A DNA stretch of 50,858 nucleotides from Phycisphaerae bacterium (GTDB lineage: Bacteria > Planctomycetota > Phycisphaerae > UBA1845), in the NCBI GenBank assembly GCA_022072505.1, contig JAJVHU010000046.1, positions 1 to 50,858 on the forward strand, written 5' to 3'. How positions within the stretch are numbered: position 1 is the stretch's first letter; each line of letters opens with the position of its first letter. This document shows, one piece after another, positions 19,043 through 26,803 of the stretch. Made by a program: the position numbers and the translations under genes. The notes below the pieces were generated by a model. It saw only the letters and a program-made list of their open reading frames with translations, did no database searches and was not told where the DNA came from.

Positions 19043-19987
19043 ATGCGGAGCGTGAACTTCATTCTCGGATCGGGATTCGTCGCGTCGGCCTTGTTCCTGC
19101 TCCTCGTGGCGGGGGGATGTGCTCCGACCGGCGGCGCGAACGAGGACACAGGCTCGACCTCCGCCCGCGATGTCGACGGCGACGGCGTCGCCAACGATGC
19201 GGATCTTTGCCCCGCAACGCCGGCCGGCGAGGCGGTGGACGCCGACGGCTGCGCGCCCTCGCAGCTCGACTCGGATCAGGACGGCGTCAGCAACGCCGCG
19301 GACGCCTGCGCCGACACGCCCGCCGGTCTTGAAGTGGACGCCGACGGTTGCACGCGCGTGTTCGCCTGGCGCAGCGAGGCCGACCCCTTTGTCAGCCCGC
19401 TCCTCGCGCTGGCGCCCGCGACATACGAAATGACCAGCGCAGGAGACTTTCAGCAGGCGCGGTACGAGTTGGACGGGCTGGTCGCGCTGCTGAACCTCCT
19501 CGGCGGACTCGGTGATTTCGGCGGCGGTGAGGACGGCGGAGACACGGGAGACGGCGGCGGATCGAGCTTCCTGATCGAGGCGGAGGTGGCGGCGGACACC
19601 GCCGTGCTCGGCGCGGCGCAGACGCTCGTCCGCGCCGACTTCGAGGGCGGCGACCTCGGCCTGTCCGGGACGCTCGGCATCATCGTCGAGTTGACCGCGT
19701 TCGACGTGGACTTCGCGGACGGCGGGGTCACCTGGACGTTTGACGTCGCCGTCGAGATGAGCATCAGCGGTCTGCTGGTGATCAACGATGCCCGTTACAC
19801 CGGAGCCGCCGCCGGCGTGCTTTCCGAAGACGGTTCGACGATCACTTGGACAAGCATCACCGGAACCCTGACCGCATCAGGCGGGATCGACGGCGCCGAG
19901 GAGTCGATCCCGCTCGAGGAGGTCTTCGTTCCCGATGAGTCCAACCCGGAAGGCGGCGTGCTGCCCGCGTGGACGCTTGAGGAATAA
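19043..19987 (+). CDS. Lipoprotein with thrombospondin type-3 repeats
   Basis: 314 residues. The signal peptide ends in LLLVAGGC, a lipobox with cysteine 27. Residues 40-110 hold two calcium-binding TSP3-type repeats, DVDGDGVANDADLCP and DSDQDGVSNAADACAD, each closed by DADGC. The remaining 200 residues are acidic, Gly/Asp-rich and beta-like without a family I recognise. A GGAGAT ribosome site precedes the ATG. It should be an envelope-anchored, Ca2+-binding protein; the role is unknown. It stands alone between two non-coding stretches. Confidence 0.82.
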   Translation: MRSVNFILGSGFVASALFLLLVAGGCAPTGGANEDTGSTSARDVDGDGVANDADLCPATPAGEAVDADGCAPSQLDSDQDGVSNAADACADTPAGLEVDADGCTRVFAWRSEADPFVSPLLALAPATYEMTSAGDFQQARYELDGLVALLNLLGGLGDFGGGEDGGDTGDGGGSSFLIEAEVAADTAVLGAAQTLVRADFEGGDLGLSGTLGIIVELTAFDVDFADGGVTWTFDVAVEMSISGLLVINDARYTGAAAGVLSEDGSTITWTSITGTLTASGGIDGAEESIPLEEVFVPDESNPEGGVLPAWTLEE

Positions 19988-20114
19988 CCGGGCCGTGCCC
20001 GTCAAGAAAGCGTTCTGAAATCCGGCCGAACCGTCTCGGATCGCGGATCTCCGGTCCGCACCGCGGAGAACAGAGGTTTTCCGCCCCCGGGGGGCTGTGC
20101 ATCGGGGTTACGAC

Positions 20115-20224
20115 TTACAAGCTGTTTCAAAACGGTCGTCCACCGGCTCGACCGGCTGGAATTCTTGACAGAATTCGCGCGGGCTGAAGCCACGCGGCTC
20201 CGTTTTGAACCAGCTTGTTACAAG
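20115..20224. mobile_element. ~110-bp inverted-repeat element (MITE-like)
   Basis: Ends are ACAAGCTGTTTCAAAACGG (20117-20135) and its inverted partner CCGTTTTGAACCAGCTTGT (20200-20218), 18 of 19 bases matching. The interior contains GCGCGGGCTGAAGCCACGCG and matches the copy at 316-459. It carries no open frame, so if mobile it would need a transposase encoded elsewhere. It fills most of the 299-base gap 19988-20286. Confidence 0.7.
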
Positions 20225-20286
20225 ATCGGGGAATACAAAAAGCAGCGAAGGCCGCGCCCCCGCGCCATCCGCACCGGATTGGCGCC

Positions 20287-21087
20287 TCACGGATTGATGT
20301 CGATCACCCCCTCGCCGAGCATGAACCGGTAGCGCGACGCCTTCGGAACGAAGAATCCGGCCGTGCGCATCTCGGTTTTTCCCGGTCCGATCTCGTCGCT
20401 GGAGGGGAACTCGCCCGTCGGACAATGCTCCGTCGGGACGTGCGACTGATGCTTTCCGTCGTCGCGCAGCTCCTCCAACGTCATGATCGGAATCTTCACC
20501 GGGTCGCTGCCCGTGTTCGTGATGGCGCAGCGGAGCATCAAACAATCCGACTTGTCGCGGCGGGAGGGATTCATCCAGCGCAGCGACTCGACCCGGAACG
20601 TGAGTGTCCCCGTGACGCCGGCGGCGGAGGCGTCCGGTTTGTCCGGGTTCGACTTCGGCTGCGGCGCTGACGGCGGGGTCGGCGCGGGGTCGCCGGGTCG
20701 GCGGGGCGGGAGCACGTCTCCGGGAGGCTGACGGGGCGGTCCCAGCGGCGACGGTGACGCGGCCGGTTTCGCCTTCTCCGCCGTCGTCTCGCCGGGCGCG
20801 GAAGGAGTCGCGGGCGACGACGGTCCGGTTGCGGCGGCGGCTTCCGACGGTGCGGCGCGGCGAAGCCCGTCCAGATCGCGGCGAAGCTCGCGATTCTCGC
20901 GCCGGGCGTCGTCGAGCTCCGCCTCCAGCCGCGACAACTTTCCGTCCACCGCGGCGAGTCGCGAGTTCAACTCGGACGACGACGCCGTCTTAAGCAACGC
21001 CAGCCCCGCCAGCGCCATCGCGCCCAGCGGCACCACGACCAGCGCCGCCGTCATCGCACGACTTGCTCCTCCAGACTGGGCTTCCAT
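20287..21087 (-). CDS. Membrane-anchored coiled-coil protein, unknown function
   Basis: 266 residues from ATG 21087 (GGGGAGAG ribosome site). One N-terminal membrane helix (about 13-33, ALVVVPLGAMALAGLALL) is followed by a coiled coil (38-76, LAAVDGKLSRLEAELDDARR). A Pro/Ala-rich linker then leads to a C-terminal beta-type domain from about 160 with TFRVESLRW and RCAITNTGSDPVKIPI. That last part resembles extracellular domains of DUF4352 style, but I cannot assign it. It likely projects from the inner membrane. The next minus-strand gene upstream is the LolC/E-like permease, 76 bases away. Confidence 0.72.
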   Translation of the reverse strand: MEAQSGGASRAMTAALVVVPLGAMALAGLALLKTASSSELNSRLAAVDGKLSRLEAELDDARRENRELRRDLDGLRRAAPSEAAAATGPSSPATPSAPGETTAEKAKPAASPSPLGPPRQPPGDVLPPRRPGDPAPTPPSAPQPKSNPDKPDASAAGVTGTLTFRVESLRWMNPSRRDKSDCLMLRCAITNTGSDPVKIPIMTLEELRDDGKHQSHVPTEHCPTGEFPSSDEIGPGKTEMRTAGFFVPKASRYRFMLGEGVIDINP

Positions 21088-21163
21088 CAAGGACTCTCCC
21101 CGAGTGGGTGCGGCTCCGAACCCCGTATTCGACGCAGGCTTCCGTCGGAAGTTCCCGCGCGGA

Positions 21164-22768
21164 TCACTCGTAACGCAGCGCCCGCACCGGCCAGACCGCG
21201 CTGGCGTGGATCGCGGGGATCAGCGCCCCGAGGATCGACGCCCCCACCGCGGCGATGCTGATCCAGAGGATGTCGTGCGCCTTGACCACGTTCGGAATGC
21301 GGTCGAAGGAATACACGTCCGGGCTCCAGACCCGGAAACTCGGGTTGATGCTCGCCAGCAGATCCTGCACCTCGTTGATGTAATGCACGAACACCGACCC
21401 GCCGATCGACCCGAGCACCGCCCCCACGATCCCGATCGCCACCGCGTACGTCACGAACACCCCGGCGATCCCCGGACTCGACGCCCCCATCGATTTCAGG
21501 ACGCCGATGTCCTTCGTCTTCTTCTCCACGATCATCCAGAACACCAGCCCGATCAGCACCACCGCCACGAGCATGACGACGCCGAAAAGGATCGTCACGA
21601 GGTTCTTCTCCTTCTCGACGGCGGCGATGAACCCGGCCTGCATCTGCTCCCACGTCTGCACCTTCACGAACGAAAGCAGCTCCTGCTCCGGCGCGTCGAT
21701 CGCGAGCGGCAGGGATTCGCGGAACGCGATCCACGCCTCCTCGATCGTCTCGCGGGCGGCGCGGTAGTCCACGCCGGGCTCGAGGCTGATGAGAATCTGC
21801 GACGTCCGCGCCGGCTGGATCGTCCCGTCGTCCAGCGTCTGCGCGTTCATCGCGAGCTGCTCCTGAATGTAACTGAAATCCACGTAAACGCAGAGACTGT
21901 CGATCTCGTAGACCCCCGTGCGCGAGTCGTCGGCGTACCGGACGGGCAGCGCAGGCATGCCTTCGGCGCTGGCGACGCCCGACGCGGTCATCGGAATGAC
22001 CGTCAGCACCATCGCCTCGCCTTTCTTGAAGAAGCGCCGCGTTCCGCCGCTGGCCGTGCGGTCGTTGATCACGTCGGTGCCGATGATGACGCCGTGGCGC
22101 GCGTCGCCGTGCCAGCGCGGCCGCAGATCCGGCTCCGACAGGAGATCCTTGAATTCGTCCGTGTCCGCGGCGGTGGCGAACACACGCTCGTCGCCGCCGA
22201 CCACCGAAAACGGCCGCGCCAGATAAGCCGCTGCGTCGCCCCGGTCGGTCTCGCGGGCGCGCCACGCCCGGTTCGCCGCCTCCAGTTCGTCCGGCAGCCG
22301 CAGCTTGTTGTCCTCGCCCACGCCCGCCAGCGGCTGCTGCTGCGGACCCAGGTGCGTCGTTCCGGGATAGTAGCGATCGTAGTAGAGACTCGCGCCGAAG
22401 TCGTTGACCGTCCGGTACTCGTCAAGCCGGACGCCCACCACGCGCACCGGCTTCGTGTAATAATTGCGCGGCGAGCGCAGCACCCCGTAATTGTAGATCA
22501 CCGGCGTCGTGGCCGCGACAAGGTCCGCGTGCTTTGCTTTCAGGTGCGCGGAAAACTCCGCGTAAAACGGGAACCCCTGAAGCGACCCGTTGTCCACGAC
22601 CAGATCCGACAGCAGCCCGCGCGACCGCTCCTTGACCATGTCGAGGAAACCGCCCATCACGCTGAGCACGACGAGCATCATCGCCACGCAGAGCATGACC
22701 GCGCAGATCGCGAAAAACGCCACCAGCTTGGTGCGCAGATACCGCCCGACCAGAAACCACTTGTACAT
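21164..22768 (-). CDS. FtsX/LolC-E-type ABC transporter permease
   Basis: 534 residues from ATG 22768 (MYKWFLVGRYLRTKLVAFFA). The layout is that of LolC/LolE: one N-terminal helix, a large periplasmic domain (about 50-400), and three C-terminal helices. The first of these is LVTILFGVVMLVAVVLIGLVFWMI, followed by KTKDIGVLKSMGAS, the family's coupling segment. LolCDE moves lipoproteins from the inner membrane towards the outer membrane. No LolD-type ATPase gene is adjacent, and the periplasmic domain is longer than in E. coli LolC (about 400 residues in total). The ATPase partner is presumably elsewhere. Confidence 0.85.
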   Translation of the reverse strand: MYKWFLVGRYLRTKLVAFFAICAVMLCVAMMLVVLSVMGGFLDMVKERSRGLLSDLVVDNGSLQGFPFYAEFSAHLKAKHADLVAATTPVIYNYGVLRSPRNYYTKPVRVVGVRLDEYRTVNDFGASLYYDRYYPGTTHLGPQQQPLAGVGEDNKLRLPDELEAANRAWRARETDRGDAAAYLARPFSVVGGDERVFATAADTDEFKDLLSEPDLRPRWHGDARHGVIIGTDVINDRTASGGTRRFFKKGEAMVLTVIPMTASGVASAEGMPALPVRYADDSRTGVYEIDSLCVYVDFSYIQEQLAMNAQTLDDGTIQPARTSQILISLEPGVDYRAARETIEEAWIAFRESLPLAIDAPEQELLSFVKVQTWEQMQAGFIAAVEKEKNLVTILFGVVMLVAVVLIGLVFWMIVEKKTKDIGVLKSMGASSPGIAGVFVTYAVAIGIVGAVLGSIGGSVFVHYINEVQDLLASINPSFRVWSPDVYSFDRIPNVVKAHDILWISIAAVGASILGALIPAIHASAVWPVRALRYE

Positions 22769-22960
22769 GAGGCGCGCTCCGGACCGGACGCGGAAGGCGT
22801 CCGGCGCTGGCCGAAGTGTCGGCGCAAACCGCCGCGGAGGCAATCCGCAACCGCGTGAACCCCCGGTCCGGGACATGATCGCGGCTCAGCGGGGGTCGGC
22901 CGGAATGCGGTGGTGAGCGATCCGCGCGGAAGCGGCGCCTTCGACCGGGGCGCAAAACCA

Positions 22961-22987
22961 GGGGGGCGGTTCAAGGAACCGCCCCCC
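22961..22987 (-). terminator. Intrinsic terminator of the Cys-rich gene
   Basis: Perfect 12-bp stem GGGGGGCGGTTC/GAACCGCCCCCC with loop AAG. On the minus strand it is followed by TGGTTTT. It lies 29 bases beyond the stop of the small Cys-rich gene. Confidence 0.85.
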
Positions 22988-23015
22988 CTCGACCGACCTG
23001 CAAGTCCTACCTGAA

Positions 23016-23402
23016 TCAGGCCGCGCATTCACGGCGGCAGCGCTGACCCCGCTCGATCACGCCCTGCTTGCAACGGCGGTAGCAGCGGCGGTCGCCGGCA
23101 CACTCACGGCGGCAATGCTCGAGTCCCTCACACATGCCCACGCAGCAGCCGAAATTGCAGCGCACGTCCTCGAGGCATTCCTGATACGCATGCTCCGCCC
23201 GCGCCCGACATGCCTCAAGGCACTCGCGGTTGTCGCCGCACTCCTCGGCACAATGCCGCAGGTGCTGATGCAACTGCTCCTCGCACGCCGCCTGACCTTC
23301 CCGCGCCGCACGGTGGCAGCGCCGCTCGCACTGTCCGAACGCGCTTTCCGCGTACGCCCCGACCGCAAAGACCACCGCCACGATCGCCAGAACCTTCTTC
23401 AT
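23016..23402 (-). CDS. Small secreted protein with 18 cysteines (CX3C repeats)
   Basis: 128 residues with a classical signal peptide (MKKVLAIVAVVFAVGAYAES, cleavage probably after AFG). The mature ~104 residues hold 18 cysteines, many in CX3C pairs: CERRC, CAEEC, CLEAC, CRREC, CYRRC, CRREC. Several pairs are linked as C-X3-C-X5-C-X3-C, and the rest is charged and probably helical. Such patterns suit disulfide-stapled helical hairpins or metal binding; I know no named family for it. A strong GGAGG site precedes the ATG and a perfect terminator follows, so it is a single-gene unit. Its function is unknown. Confidence 0.82.
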   Translation of the reverse strand: MKKVLAIVAVVFAVGAYAESAFGQCERRCHRAAREGQAACEEQLHQHLRHCAEECGDNRECLEACRARAEHAYQECLEDVRCNFGCCVGMCEGLEHCRRECAGDRRCYRRCKQGVIERGQRCRRECAA

Positions 23403-23819
23403 CGCGTGTCCTCCTCGTTTGACGACGACGGAACTCGATCACATCAGGTCGCAGACCAGCCCCTTGCCGGCCGGCGTCGAACTCCGCCGGGAGCCTCTGC
23501 GAGAGGGCGGCGAGGTCGGATCCTTCGGACAAGTCCCGCAAAGCCCGCCGACATCCGGGTCTTCCAGGCTCACCCCACGCCCGCCAAGCCCGGACGCCGC
23601 CGCTTCGCCCGTCGGACCCCGACCTCGCAACCAGCTCTCGTCTCCCTCCGCGTACATTAATGATCCCGCGGACTGTCCGAGAAGCTTCGTTAGACAGGAT
23701 TAACCCGGAGTCGAGTCCCTTCCGCAGCGCGGCGGGAAAGGGCCGCCCTCGACCTCCCCCGCCTGACGTGCCTCATACAACGCAAGACTTGCTTCCGCGA
23801 AGACTTACAATCTTGTCCC

Positions 23820-24431
23820 GTGCCGACCGAACCCTTGAGCGCCTGTCCGTTCTGCGATTACGATCTGCACGGTCTCCCCCCGCGACACCGCTGCCCGGAA
23901 TGCGGTTTCGAGTACGACGAGCACACCCGGGTCTGGCGCGCGCGACGGCAGTGGACAGACTACCTGGCGCCCGTCCTGGTGTCCTGGATCGTCGCCCAGG
24001 TGGCGACGGGCATCCTCGTGGACGCGCTGGTCGGCGGCGACGCCTACCCCCTGGTCTTGAAGGGGTTGGCCTTCGTCGCGTTCGGACTGGCGGCGTGGTC
24101 GGCGGTCATGAGGCTCATCCGGACAAAGCGGGCGACATCGTTCGTCGCGCTCACGGATCAGGGCGTGGTCTACCGCACGGCGAAACAGGGGGACGGCCGG
24201 ATCGGCTGGAACAAGATCGCCTCCGATCCCGGCGTCGACGTGCGGCACATGCCGGAACTCGCGCCGCACCTGCGCATCTGGGTGGCGGAGGTCTTCGGCG
24301 GTCCGCTCGAAGTCTCGGATTTCAATGCGTGGTTCAAGGCCCGCCTTGTCATCCACCGCGAACGCATCGCTAGCTCGAAACCGACGTCGAACCCAGCACC
24401 TGCGGAACCGCCTCCTTCACCCCCAGGATGA
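23820..24431 (+). CDS. Zinc-ribbon membrane protein
   Basis: 203 residues, start taken as GTG 23820. The N-terminus has a zinc ribbon, CPFCDYDLHGLPPRHRCPEC, as two CX2C pairs, a form common in planctomycete membrane proteins. Two hydrophobic helices follow (about 45-68 and 78-97), then a soluble part with ALTDQGVVYRTAKQG and WNKIASDPGV resembling a PH-like strand pattern. The tail is Pro-rich. No ribosome site is evident, so the start is uncertain. Its last 62 bases overlap the convergent marC-like gene. The 417-base space upstream (23403-23819) holds nothing I can support. Confidence 0.7.
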   Translation: MPTEPLSACPFCDYDLHGLPPRHRCPECGFEYDEHTRVWRARRQWTDYLAPVLVSWIVAQVATGILVDALVGGDAYPLVLKGLAFVAFGLAAWSAVMRLIRTKRATSFVALTDQGVVYRTAKQGDGRIGWNKIASDPGVDVRHMPELAPHLRIWVAEVFGGPLEVSDFNAWFKARLVIHRERIASSKPTSNPAPAEPPPSPPG

Positions 24432-25029
24432 TGAACTGCACCGCCATCGCCGCCAGCATCAGGCCCATCAGACGGTTGAGGATGTTCAGACCCGTCTGCT
24501 TCAGCGCCCGCTCCAGCACGCCGGCGCTGCGCAGCAGCAGGTACGTCGCCGCGCCCGTCGCCGCGATCGCCGACAGCACGATCGCGGATCGCACCCACGA
24601 ACCGCCGGCCTGCCCCATCAAAACGATGACCGTCGCGATCGACCCCGGTCCGGCGAGCATCGGAATCCCGACCGGTACGACGGCAACCTCCTCCTTCATC
24701 GCGCCTTCGCGCTCCTCCTCCGGACTGCTGCGCGTCCGCGAACGCTGCGCGCGCAGCATGTCCAGCGCCATCAGAAACAGCAGCACCCCTCCCGCAATGC
24801 GGAACGCCGCCAGCGTCACGCCGAACACCTTGAAGATCAGGCTCCCCGCCAGCGCGAAGGTCAGCAGCGTGATCGTGCAGGCCGCCGCGGCGCGGAACGC
24901 CGTCCTCCGCTTCTTCTCCGCCGCGTCGCCCGCGGTCACCGCGAGATACATCGGGATCACCGCGAAAGGATCGACGACGAAGAACACCGCCGAAAACGTC
25001 AGCAGCGCGAATCCGGTGATCTCGGGCAA
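24370..25029 (-). CDS. MarC family integral membrane protein
   Basis: 219 residues, six predicted helices. It has the family pattern: ALLTFSAVFFVVDPFAVIP in helix 1, AFRIAGGVLLFLMALDML, VPVGIPMLAGPGSIATVIVL in the middle, and a last helix AAMAVQFIILGVKEAV. MarC/UPF0056 proteins sit in the inner membrane; their transport role is not established. The start is TTG 25029, supported by GGAGGGCGGG just upstream and by the family N-terminus. It follows the cyclophilin gene by 41 bases on the same strand, so the two may form an operon. Confidence 0.9.
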   Translation of the reverse strand: MPEITGFALLTFSAVFFVVDPFAVIPMYLAVTAGDAAEKKRRTAFRAAAACTITLLTFALAGSLIFKVFGVTLAAFRIAGGVLLFLMALDMLRAQRSRTRSSPEEEREGAMKEEVAVVPVGIPMLAGPGSIATVIVLMGQAGGSWVRSAIVLSAIAATGAATYLLLRSAGVLERALKQTGLNILNRLMGLMLAAMAVQFIILGVKEAVPQVLGSTSVSS

Positions 25030-25070
25030 ACCCGCCCTCCCTGATGCTTCCTCGAGTCCGTCCGCCGCGC

Positions 25071-26549
25071 CTACTCCCGCCGAACACGGGTCATGACCAC
25101 CGGATCAACCAGCAGCTCGTCCCGTCCGCCGGTGATCGGGTCCGCGCGCGTTTCCATCTCGGTGATGGCGTCAACGATCTCCGTGCCCGACGCCACGCGG
25201 GCAAAGACCGTGAACGTCCCGTCGAGACGCTCGTTCTCGTCATTGAGGTTGATGTAAAATTGCGTGCTCGCCGTGTCCGGATCGTTCGACGCCAGCGCCA
25301 TCCCCACCGTGTGCAGCGTGTTGCTCAAACCGTTGTCCTGCTCCCCCGCGACCGGATCGTGCGTCGGTTCCTTCAACTCCAGCCCCGCGTCGCCGACCGT
25401 GTATCCGCCGCCCTGAATGACAAAAGGCTGACGGCATTCCTGCGTCTGAAAGTCGCGCTCGCAACTGTACCGGTGCAGCGTCACGCCGTCGTAGAACCCC
25501 TCGTCCACGTAGCGCAGGAAATTCGCCGTGTTCAACGGCGCCGCCTCGCCCTCCAGCTCGAACACAAGGTCGCCGAGTTCGGTCTCAAGAACAACCCGCG
25601 GCGCAAAATCCGCGACGACCACCACCGACACGTCCCGCGTCGCCGTCACCGTCTCGGCGTCCCCGGACTGCGCCGGAACCGTCACCGCGATCCGCAGCGT
25701 CGCGGTCGCCGCCGCGTCCGACGAAACCGTCGCCTCCGCGCCGTCCGCGTTCACAAGGTCGGCCTCGCCGTCTTCCACCGTCCACGCAAACGCCGCGCCC
25801 TCGGCCTCCGGTTCAAACGTCGCCCCGATGTCCAGCGTGTCCCCGATGCGCAGCAGGTGCAGATCCTGCACGGTGATCGTCGGCACGACGTCCACGCTCG
25901 CCTCCGCCGTTGCGATCAACCCTGTGTCCGTCTCCCGCGCAGTGAGGCGGACCGTCACCCGCCCCAGCGACGCCCCCTCAAACGATGTGCTCGCGCCCTC
26001 CGTCGCGGTCAGATCAGCCGATCCCGACCGGACCTCCCACGAATACTCCACCTCGCCCGCCGACGCCGCGAACGCCGTCAGCGTCGCCGTCTGAGAAAAC
26101 CCGACGGACTCCGGCGCATCAATGATGACCTCAAACCCCTCGTCGCAGCCGCCCTCAGGTCCGACGCGCACCAGCACCCACGCATCCTCAACCGCACCGC
26201 CCGAATCCGTCACGAGCACGCGAAACGAGTACTCCCCCTCCTCTGCGAAGGCGCCGGTCGTCAACGTTGATCCGGTCACGACCGCGTCCCCCAGCACGTC
26301 AGGTCCGCGCTCCTGCGACCACCGGAAGGTGCGCGGCGCCGTCCCCCCTGCCGCCGCCGCCGTCAGCGTGAGCGAGTCGCCGACGCACGCGATCCGGTTC
26401 AGCCCACCCGAAACCGTAACCGTCAGGCCGCCGCCGCCCCCGCCGCCCGGCGCACATCCGCAGACCGCCGCGATCATCACAAGACCGGTCCACGCCGTCG
26501 CTGTCGCGGGGCTCCACCTCGTTCTTGACGCTTTCCGGTCTGAGATCAT
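25071..26549 (-). CDS. Cyclophilin-type peptidyl-prolyl isomerase lipoprotein with Ig-like modules
   Basis: 492 residues. The signal ends AAVCGC, a lipobox with cysteine near residue 32. Three or four Ig/PKD-like beta modules of about 85 residues follow (for example GSTLTTGAFAEEGEYSFRVLV and SFEGASLGRVTVRLTA). From about residue 320 there is a cyclophilin domain: VVLETELGDLVFELEGEAAP, FIQGGGYTVGD-like text, ASTQFYINLNDE and GTFTVFARVASG. It should act outside the cytoplasm on proline bonds of envelope proteins. The usual catalytic Phe/Arg pair is not clear (FYDGVTLHRYS instead of FHRVI), so activity is uncertain. Clean ATG start. Confidence 0.85.
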   Translation of the reverse strand: MISDRKASRTRWSPATATAWTGLVMIAAVCGCAPGGGGGGGLTVTVSGGLNRIACVGDSLTLTAAAAGGTAPRTFRWSQERGPDVLGDAVVTGSTLTTGAFAEEGEYSFRVLVTDSGGAVEDAWVLVRVGPEGGCDEGFEVIIDAPESVGFSQTATLTAFAASAGEVEYSWEVRSGSADLTATEGASTSFEGASLGRVTVRLTARETDTGLIATAEASVDVVPTITVQDLHLLRIGDTLDIGATFEPEAEGAAFAWTVEDGEADLVNADGAEATVSSDAAATATLRIAVTVPAQSGDAETVTATRDVSVVVVADFAPRVVLETELGDLVFELEGEAAPLNTANFLRYVDEGFYDGVTLHRYSCERDFQTQECRQPFVIQGGGYTVGDAGLELKEPTHDPVAGEQDNGLSNTLHTVGMALASNDPDTASTQFYINLNDENERLDGTFTVFARVASGTEIVDAITEMETRADPITGGRDELLVDPVVMTRVRRE

Positions 26550-26803
26550 GTTTGCGGTTCCTCGCCCTTCCGATTATCGAAGTACGCCGCGTTTGTACCG
26601 ATGACCGGGGGGGCGGTCCATCCGGGCGCCGTTTCCGTCATGCTGGCATCCGCGGTCCGTCTCTGAGTCAGCCGCTCCCGCTCCGTCCTGCGCGCAAGTC
26701 CGATAAGACATCCGCAGCCCTCGCCGCGCCGAACCTGCCGCGACGTCTTCCCTCAGCCCACGGTTCGCCGGCCTGACAAATCCGTCTTAAGAACGCACCG
26801 AAC

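Noticed and set aside
23439..23657. 72-codon minus-strand open frame upstream of the Cys-rich gene
   Set aside because: No ribosome site, Gly/Arg/Ser low-complexity product, no motif; not separable from chance in GC-rich DNA.
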